A stretch of DNA of 45,608 bases, taken from IMG/VR virus record IMGVR_UViG_3300034107_000949, positions 1 to 45,608 of that record, one strand, 5' to 3'. The notes beneath the pieces are model-generated. The model worked only from the letters and a program-made list of their open reading frames with translations. It was not told where the DNA came from and did not search any database. Position 1 is the first letter of the stretch, and every line of letters starts with the position of its first letter. The translations under genes were made by a program, and so were the position numbers. This document shows positions 39,901-45,608 of the stretch, piece by piece. This DNA comes from a virus.

Positions 39901-40465
39901 ATGTAATCAAACAAACGACTGTAATTGCAACAATACAGTTCCTTGTCAAAAATGTAATACACCTGAATGCAATAATGTTTGTAGATTTACAGGCGAAAAC
40001 ATTGACGGACTTGGTATTATAAAAAATGAAGATATAAGTACAGCTATTGAAAAGTTAGCAGAGTACGCTTTAAACTTATCAACATCTAGTCAAAGCATTG
40101 TTAAACTAGAATCTAGAACAAGTATAAGTGTAGGTACTTCAGGTTATCCAACAATAACAAACTCTTCAACATTACTTGGAACTACATTCAATGTTCCACT
40201 AAATTCAGGATCTGAACATGATGTATATTATGAAGGACAAGTTAGATTTGTTAATGCTAGTGAAATAGTTTTAGGAATATACAAAAACGGATCAATACAA
40301 GGATTCCTTAAGAAAATTAAATCTGGTTCCAATACAGTTATTCCGTTTAGCTTTAGTGCATCTGACTTAATGTTAGTGCCAGGTGATATAGTTGATGTAA
40401 GAGGTGTTAAAATTAATACAGGTGCTGAATTAGAGTATTGCACTATAAAAATAGTAAAAAGATAG
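39890..40465 (+). CDS. Tail protein: Cys-rich anchor plus TNF/C1q-like C-terminal domain
   Basis: 191 aa. Cys-rich N-terminus (MCNKCNQTNDCNCNN, CQKC...C), then the anchor pattern CRFTGENIDGLGIIKNEDISTAIEKLAEYAL, then a C-terminal ~120-residue jelly-roll-like domain (TTFNVPLNSGSEHDVYYEGQVRF, IVLGIYKNGSIQG, SFSASDLMLVPGDIVDVRG) resembling C1q/TNF-like trimer tips. Probable fibre tip or attachment protein. Last gene before a strong terminator. Confidence 0.7.
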   Translation: MCNKCNQTNDCNCNNTVPCQKCNTPECNNVCRFTGENIDGLGIIKNEDISTAIEKLAEYALNLSTSSQSIVKLESRTSISVGTSGYPTITNSSTLLGTTFNVPLNSGSEHDVYYEGQVRFVNASEIVLGIYKNGSIQGFLKKIKSGSNTVIPFSFSASDLMLVPGDIVDVRGVKINTGAELEYCTIKIVKR

Positions 40466-40498
40466 TTAGGTAAGTTTTTTTGGTTTTTCTTACTTAAC
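40465..40498 (+). promoter_or_regulatory. Hairpin before the tail-cluster terminator
   Basis: GTTAGGTAAG / CTTACTTAAC (10 bp, one G-T) around a T-rich 14-nt loop, directly before the terminator. May protect the mRNA 3' end. Confidence 0.4.
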
Positions 40499-40501
40499 GG
40501 A

Positions 40502-40526
40502 ACCCTCTGTAACAAGAGGGTTTTTT
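40502..40526 (+). terminator. Rho-independent terminator of the tail cluster
   Basis: Stem ACCCTCT / AGAGGGT with a short loop followed by TTTTTT. Confidence 0.9.
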
Positions 40527-40570
40527 ATTTATTAAAAACTTATATATTTTTTTCTTTAACTTTTTTTAAC

Positions 40571-40578
40571 TAAATTTG
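40571..40578 (+). promoter_or_regulatory. -7 box TAAATTTG, 4 nt before the ATG of the collar operon
   Basis: TAAATTTG-GCCA-ATG (40583). The position 20 nt upstream is TTTT, one base off TTTG. It separates the collar/ring/IHF/muzzle genes from the fibre cluster. Confidence 0.65.
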
Positions 40579-40582
40579 GCCA

Positions 40583-40927
40583 ATGTTTAAAATCGTTGAG
40601 TCATATAAACTTTTTGATGGATTTTTTAAAGTTGAACTTTATCCTATCGATGAAGAAGAGATATACTATTATACTCAGCTAAGTATAGAGTTCAAAGACA
40701 TTGAAGACATGGAGATGCCAATAATGTTAAATATACTCACTGAAAAAACTAGTAAAGAGGTAATAATAGACTACAGTCATGTTGACTCAGCAATTAGTAA
40801 AGCAATAAAAGAACTTGAACTTACACAAGAATTTGAAAAGTGTTTAGTTCTTAAAAACATTAAAGACAAATTTAATAAAGAGATAAGCAATGATCACAAA
40901 CAACGAGTTTGTATCCAGAGTTGTTAA
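40583..40927 (+). CDS. Hypothetical protein (114 aa) at head of the collar operon
   Basis: Unrecognised. Beta-containing N-terminus (FKIVESYKLFDGFFKVELYPIDEEEIYYYTQLSIEF) then helical (HVDSAISKAIKELELTQEFEKCLVL). It overlaps the ring protein gene by 38 nt. Preceded by a leaderless-type promoter. Role in the virion is inferred from context only. Confidence 0.62.
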   Translation: MFKIVESYKLFDGFFKVELYPIDEEEIYYYTQLSIEFKDIEDMEMPIMLNILTEKTSKEVIIDYSHVDSAISKAIKELELTQEFEKCLVLKNIKDKFNKEISNDHKQRVCIQSC

Positions 40928-41585
40928 CAACTTAAAAGGATTAAGTAAGGATGCTCATGTAAGTAAGAGGTTCATTCTTAGAACAGGTAGAACTAAAGCA
41001 AAGTTTTTGATGAGTCAAAAGCTAGATGAGCTTACTATGTTCAGGGAAGAAGATTGTATTACAACAATTCCTTGTTTTGAATTAGAGAGAATAGATTATA
41101 AATCATGTGATATATTCGAGTTTAGATTATGTGAGAAACTTATGAGATCCAAGCATAAACTTCCAGAGGGATTCTTTGGAAAAAATGGTGCAGGGATTGT
41201 AAGTGTTACTCCGGTTGACGAGCATACAAGATATAACTTCATATCACCTAATCAATTTATAGATTTAAAGAAAAGAAAATACACTAGAGGTACTACAAAA
41301 TACTTCTATGTAAAAGATGGATATCTTTATTTGCCAGATAGTACAGTAGAAGTAGTAGACATAAGAATGTTCACTATGTACAGAGATCAAGCACTTAGCC
41401 TTTGCGCATGTAATCCGGAACACAAGTGTAAGTCTGCATGGGAACAAGAATTTATTTGTCCTGACAGATTTTTAGATTTAGTAATCAAAGATACTTTAAG
41501 CGAAATAGGATCTATTTATAGAACTTCTACGGAAGATGCTAACCCTAACTTAGACGTAAATCAAAAAACACAAACTGAAGTCTAA
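40890..41585 (+). CDS. Ring/collar structural protein (crAss-like)
   Basis: 231 aa. Resembles the conserved crAss-like ring protein placed next to the IHF-like protein: KRFILRTGRTKAKFLMSQKL, CITTIPCFELERIDYKSCDIFEFRLCEKLMRSK, LPEGFFGKNGAGIVSVTPVDEHTRYNFISPNQF, LYLPDSTVEVVDIRMFTMYRDQAL, and PDRFLDLVIKDTLSEIGSIYR. These proteins form rings between portal and muzzle in the crAss-like tail. Overlaps genes on both sides, so it is co-expressed with the IHF-like and ring 1-type proteins. Confidence 0.8.
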   Translation: MITNNEFVSRVVNNLKGLSKDAHVSKRFILRTGRTKAKFLMSQKLDELTMFREEDCITTIPCFELERIDYKSCDIFEFRLCEKLMRSKHKLPEGFFGKNGAGIVSVTPVDEHTRYNFISPNQFIDLKKRKYTRGTTKYFYVKDGYLYLPDSTVEVVDIRMFTMYRDQALSLCACNPEHKCKSAWEQEFICPDRFLDLVIKDTLSEIGSIYRTSTEDANPNLDVNQKTQTEV

Positions 41586-42064
41586 TGAAAGAAATAAAAA
41601 GAGTTGTAGAGACAGCTAGTTTTATTGAATCGGTAGACTTGTATAAGGATTACAAACAATACAAAAGGCATATACCAAAAAAATACCAAGTAAATAGAAG
41701 TAGAAGATTGTCAAAAATAACAAACGAGTTATTTAGATCGATAGCAAATAATATGCTAGAAGCAGAAGGAGGAGTAGCAATAAAAGGATTAGGCTATTTC
41801 TTCATTCACCGAAGCGAAAAAAAGAGAATGCTGCAAAGAAGACTTGAGAATGGAGAGTTAGAATCATACTACAACATAAGACATCAAATGCGAAGAATTG
41901 CACCGATGTATATGACTCCACAAAGACAAACTTTCGCATTACACAGTTGGTCATTGGATGACTCATTCTCAATAACCGTAAAACTAAAACTAAGAGAAAA
42001 CTTGAACAAGGGAATGAAATACAAAGCATACCCATTTACCGTTACAAAATTAAAACTTATATAA
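41585..42064 (+). CDS. IHF-like protein of the collar module
   Basis: 159 aa. After a basic start (YKDYKQYKRHIPKKYQVNRSRRLSKI) comes ITNELFRSIANNMLEAEGGVAIKGLGYFFIHRSEKKRM, the IHF/HU helix-strand pattern with 'V-x-I-x-G-x-G-x-F-x-x-x', followed by an unusually long beta-arm/tail (HQMRRIAPMYMTP, YPFTVTKLKL). Its place between ring protein genes is a Crassvirales hallmark. It could bind DNA or have been recruited as a virion protein. One-base overlaps with both neighbours. Confidence 0.75.
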   Translation: MKEIKRVVETASFIESVDLYKDYKQYKRHIPKKYQVNRSRRLSKITNELFRSIANNMLEAEGGVAIKGLGYFFIHRSEKKRMLQRRLENGELESYYNIRHQMRRIAPMYMTPQRQTFALHSWSLDDSFSITVKLKLRENLNKGMKYKAYPFTVTKLKLI

Positions 42065-42927
42065 TGTACAATAACGTAGAAGCATTAATCTCAGAGGTAA
42101 AAAGTCAATTAAGCAAGTACGATGATGCAGGGCTTATTGACGACACTTCTTTGTATAGAGACATAACATTAGGACTAAGAAGATTTGGAAATGACATTGC
42201 AGTTCTTCAGGAAAAAGTTCTATTTGTAAAAGACGGAATGACTCAGTTGCCAAAATCATTTTTTAGTCTATACGGAGCTTATCTTTGTAATCCAAAAGGG
42301 TTCCATACAAAAGGAGAGTTTGCACAAGATAATTTAGTGAACTCTGTAATGTATCGAGAAAGAACGATCGAAACTAAGAAGTGGTCTGATTGTGATGCAT
42401 CATGTGAGAATATCACCGAGAATGTTGTACGCGAAAATCTTTACTACAACGGACAACCTTACGGAGCCTTTGTTTACGAAAACCCAACATTGCTTACGTT
42501 AGGAAAAACATTCTTAAAACAAAATTGCCACAGAGATTGCAGAAACAAAGTTATCAAGGACAATCCAAATGAGATTGTTATCCATAACTTCACAATGCAA
42601 GCAAACTTTAACGAGGGATATGTGTACATTCAATACTATGGTTTACCGGAAGATGAGGATGGAAACATTGAGATACCAGACACTCCAAATGGGCATTTAG
42701 AAACTTATTTGGAATACTTCTTAAAACGAAGACTTACAGAAAGACTTATGGGTAACAACGATACAGTTGGTTTACAAAACTTGTATCAAGTATATTCTCA
42801 ACAAGAAAACATTTCATTAAGAAATGCGAGTACAGAAATAAAAATGACCAATTTAAAACCACGTACATTTAAAAGAATGCAAAGTCTTAACCGACTTGAA
42901 TCTTTACAATACGAAATTAACTTATAA
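42064..42927 (+). CDS. Ring protein of the crAss-like tail (gp43-type)
   Basis: 287 aa. Recognised as the conserved protein directly before the muzzle gene in crAss-like phages: EALISEVKSQLSKYDDAGLIDDTSLYRDITLGLRRFG, LPKSFFSLYGAYLCNPKGFHTKG, then NEIVIHNFTMQANFNEGYVYIQYYGLPEDEDGNIEIPD, and a C-terminal helix ETYLEYFLKRRLTERLMGNND. This group forms a ring below the portal. Its stop is 2 nt before the muzzle gene's ATG. Confidence 0.82.
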   Translation: MYNNVEALISEVKSQLSKYDDAGLIDDTSLYRDITLGLRRFGNDIAVLQEKVLFVKDGMTQLPKSFFSLYGAYLCNPKGFHTKGEFAQDNLVNSVMYRERTIETKKWSDCDASCENITENVVRENLYYNGQPYGAFVYENPTLLTLGKTFLKQNCHRDCRNKVIKDNPNEIVIHNFTMQANFNEGYVYIQYYGLPEDEDGNIEIPDTPNGHLETYLEYFLKRRLTERLMGNNDTVGLQNLYQVYSQQENISLRNASTEIKMTNLKPRTFKRMQSLNRLESLQYEINL

Positions 42928-42929
42928 GC

Positions 42930-45608
42930 ATGGCAACAAAGAAAGATATTTCTTCACCTAAAAAAGGTATGAATAAAGACTCTCACGAGTCTGAATTGCA
43001 AAAACAAGAGTATTCGTTCGCACTGAACGCAAACTTCCATGACGAGCACGGAAATGGATCTATTGTATTGCAAAATGAACCATCAAACATTAAGTGTACA
43101 ACATTTAAACCAGATTATGTTGTTATTGGCCACAAGTATGATATCAACCTAAATAGAACATACTTTTTCTTAACAAATCCTACGACAAAGGATTCCGAAA
43201 TAGGGTACATAGATGGTAACCAACAATTCCCTACAGAAACGTTTAATTTAAATGATTGTGATTGTGATCCATCAGCAGTATTGGAAACACCACTTGAACA
43301 AGAAGCTCAAGTAAGTACTTGTCAATACGTAACAATTATCTCTGATATTTGTGGTGAAGTTTCTACAAAAAAGTTCAACTTTAGCATAGATTACCCAATA
43401 TACGAGAACAACATACAAATCAAAGATGAAAAGGTAGGAAAAGTAATCTACTTCACAGATAACTTAAATCCACCTAGATATATACAACTAGATTACTTAG
43501 ACCAATACTACAAGGATATTGAACTTTGTACAGGTGCTGAGATAGATGCTTGTCTTGATACAGATAAGATGCGAATATTTAAATTATTCGAAAAACCTTG
43601 TGTAAAAGTTATTGATGTCGTTGAAGGGGGTAACTTAAAAGCAGGTATGTATGAGGTAATAGTTTCCTATAGTGATTCTGTAGGAAATATACTATCTAAT
43701 TGGTATTCCTTAACAAATCCAACACCAATATTTGATAAAAATAATAATATACTAGACCAGACAAATCTTGATTATTTAACTAATAAGGGTTTATCTGTAG
43801 AAATAAATGGTTTAGATAGAGAGTACAGCTTCTTTACTGTTGCTATAATATATAGATCCGGATTAGATGGAGCAGTCTCTTATTTTACATATGGAACTTA
43901 TTCTATTGATACATCAAAAGTATCTATATTTACACTAAACGATAGACAAAGAGATGTAAGTTTAGGTGACTTTCTTGTTGCAAAACCTTTTTACAAGAAG
44001 GCACAAGGAATGACTAACAGCAACGGATTTCTTTTTCAATACGGTGTTGAGCAACAAAGAGAAGTAAACTTACAACCTGTTATAAATTTAATGGGTGCGT
44101 ATGCTAAATGGAGTTCTTACATTGCAAAAGAGAGCTTATATGACGATGGATCAAATGTATCTAATTATAAAGGATACATGCGAGATGAAGTTTATCCGTA
44201 TGGAATAAAATTCTTTATGAAAGGTGGATATGAGACAGCACTATTTCCTTTAGTACCAAGACCACCAAAAGAGTTTGAAACTGTTCCTGCAACAGGTGAA
44301 TTAATGGATGAAACTGGTATTTCAGAATTTAATAAACAATGTTCTCCAAATGAGAGAGATAAACTATGGCAATATGCAAATACTGCAACTATAGATCCAA
44401 ATCCATGTGCTATCCCATCTAATTTAGGTATAGAAACAAAATCTGTTTCGAGAGAAGTTCAAGGTACTTGTATTATATTAGATTCAAATAATGATACTAA
44501 AATAATAGATACAATAACCAATGGAAATATAAACATAACTACAAATTTAAATTTAGTAGATTATTTAAATAGTGAAGCAGGAAGAGAAGATATGATTACT
44601 GCTCAAGCTGATGGTGATGATCAATTTGATGAAATATTAGATATAATAAGAAATCCAAGTGAATACAGTGATAACTGTGATCCTATATTACCTGGAGATT
44701 GTCTACCAGATGACGAGAAATATTTAGAAAGTGAAGAAATGTTTGCTATTGATGTTACAGGTTATTTAGCTACGTCTACGCTAGTTTGTTTAGGTGACGA
44801 AGCTTATGAAGTCAGAGCAAATCCACCAAAAAAAGCGTATAACTTAGAAATAGACTTTTCAACAGGAGCACCACTACAAGATATAGATTTTATTCAATCA
44901 TATTTTGGTGGAAGTGTTTTTGACAGAAAAGATGTTGACAATACAAGTCCAACTGAGGCAAAGGCAATTCCTTTCATACAAAGTCCACAAATAGACTTTC
45001 CTCAATTTATCGAACATGGTGGATACATGGTAGCTGCAGCAGCAAACCCAAAATACCAAACAAATACTAATGGAGATTTTTTATCTACAAAAGTAGGGGC
45101 TAATGCTATTTGGTACACCGTTAACTTAGAAAATAGAACAAATGCAATTTTTGAGTTAACAAGGATGAAAGAACATGATAAAGATGATTTAACCCTTGAC
45201 CCAACAAAACTCAGAATAACAGTTTATGATGGAGAGCCTACAGGAAGCACATTACCAAAGTTTGTAAAGTTCATTACTCTGACCGAGACAGGGCCTTCTT
45301 TATCTGACTTAATATTTATGATATCTAAAGAAGATCCACCACAATGTGTAGATGGACTATATACAACACCTTTTAAAAAGGATTTCGCATACATAGCTAT
45401 AGATACAACCCAAACTAAAAAAGACACAGTTGCAGTAAAAATTCCAATATTTAATGGTTTAGCAATACATTTATCTAAACAATCGGAATCTTATAATGAT
45501 AGTGAAAGAGCAAGATTTTTCTACCAAGCTACACCTGGTTCAGCAGTAGTTGATTGTGGTGCTGTTCGAGTAAATGATACCCTACCACTTGCAGTGAACA
45601 ATTACTAT
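42930..45608 (+). CDS. crAss-like muzzle ('stabilization') protein, 3' end outside window
   Basis: Starts ATG 42930 (MATKKDISSPKKGMNKDSHE) and stays open to the window end (893 codons), so it is partial at its C-terminus. The opening MNKDSHESELQKQEYSFAL and ANFHDEHGNGSIVLQNEPSN, then VIGHKYDINLNRTYFFLTNP, VIYFTDNLNPPRYIQLDYL and DKMRIFKLFEKPCVKV, match the conserved crAss-like stabilization protein, which in PhicrAss001 is the muzzle at the tail tip. It would close the tail and help deliver cargo proteins and DNA. The next genes, expected to be cargo and RNA polymerase, lie outside the window. Confidence 0.92.
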   Translation, partial: MATKKDISSPKKGMNKDSHESELQKQEYSFALNANFHDEHGNGSIVLQNEPSNIKCTTFKPDYVVIGHKYDINLNRTYFFLTNPTTKDSEIGYIDGNQQFPTETFNLNDCDCDPSAVLETPLEQEAQVSTCQYVTIISDICGEVSTKKFNFSIDYPIYENNIQIKDEKVGKVIYFTDNLNPPRYIQLDYLDQYYKDIELCTGAEIDACLDTDKMRIFKLFEKPCVKVIDVVEGGNLKAGMYEVIVSYSDSVGNILSNWYSLTNPTPIFDKNNNILDQTNLDYLTNKGLSVEINGLDREYSFFTVAIIYRSGLDGAVSYFTYGTYSIDTSKVSIFTLNDRQRDVSLGDFLVAKPFYKKAQGMTNSNGFLFQYGVEQQREVNLQPVINLMGAYAKWSSYIAKESLYDDGSNVSNYKGYMRDEVYPYGIKFFMKGGYETALFPLVPRPPKEFETVPATGELMDETGISEFNKQCSPNERDKLWQYANTATIDPNPCAIPSNLGIETKSVSREVQGTCIILDSNNDTKIIDTITNGNINITTNLNLVDYLNSEAGREDMITAQADGDDQFDEILDIIRNPSEYSDNCDPILPGDCLPDDEKYLESEEMFAIDVTGYLATSTLVCLGDEAYEVRANPPKKAYNLEIDFSTGAPLQDIDFIQSYFGGSVFDRKDVDNTSPTEAKAIPFIQSPQIDFPQFIEHGGYMVAAAANPKYQTNTNGDFLSTKVGANAIWYTVNLENRTNAIFELTRMKEHDKDDLTLDPTKLRITVYDGEPTGSTLPKFVKFITLTETGPSLSDLIFMISKEDPPQCVDGLYTTPFKKDFAYIAIDTTQTKKDTVAVKIPIFNGLAIHLSKQSESYNDSERARFFYQATPGSAVVDCGAVRVNDTLPLAVNNYY

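Noticed and set aside
1-45608. tRNA genes, integrase or insertion sequences
   Set aside because: No cloverleaf, T-loop sequence, recombinase motif or terminal inverted repeats seen on reading both strands.

Overview
The window reads as about 46 kb of a crAss-like (Crassvirales) phage genome infecting a Bacteroidota host, probably a Flavobacterium-type environmental host rather than a certain gut one. Four things point there: (i) the order TerL, portal, acidic scaffold-like protein, major capsid protein, followed far downstream by collar/ring proteins, a second IHF-like protein, another ring protein and the start of the 'stabilization'/muzzle protein, with recognisable sequence in each; (ii) HU/IHF-like proteins next to the terminase block and inside the collar block; (iii) low GC with no Shine-Dalgarno pattern but A-rich leaders; (iv) many promoters with the Bacteroidota -7 box TAnnTTTG, several with TTTG exactly 20 nt upstream. 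The standard genetic code fits: TAA, TAG and TGA all end real genes.

Left arm (1-12752, all minus strand): nucleic-acid metabolism and host takeover, in short operons separated by hairpin terminators. From upstream to downstream: a small ORF; recA with a GIY-YIG nuclease; two small genes and phoH; a DUF1599/Nmad1-type protein, a small gene and ssb; small genes, a metallophosphoesterase and a tiny lipoprotein; groES with small genes, thyX and a probable Acb2-type cyclic-nucleotide sponge (anti-CBASS); a PD-(D/E)XK nuclease with small genes and an L,D-transpeptidase-like enzyme; and a basic protein whose N-terminus is built from a repeat that continues into about 600 bp of non-coding DNA.

The arms diverge around 11.9-12.8 kb, in a very AT-rich segment that contains a GC-richer, hairpin-rich island without a convincing gene.

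Right arm (12812-45608, all plus strand): HU-like protein, Cys-cluster/DUF1573 protein, TerL, portal, scaffold candidate, capsid, two conserved virion proteins and a 750-aa protein with capsid-like codon use (12.8-26.9 kb); then about 13.5 kb of tail-fibre, spike, lectin-like, holin-like and metalloprotease genes (27-40.5 kb); then the collar/ring/IHF/muzzle module (40.6 kb to the window end, where the muzzle gene is cut off).

Less expected features: two promoter classes that split largely by arm; six genes whose ATG begins exactly 4 nt after the -7 box, predicting leaderless mRNAs; a same-orientation iteron-like array running from non-coding DNA into a gene; a candidate structured RNA region; an anti-CBASS candidate; and an in-frame stop interrupting a small tail-region gene. 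No DNA polymerase, primase, helicase, RNA polymerase subunit, integrase, tRNA or CRISPR array was found in this window.
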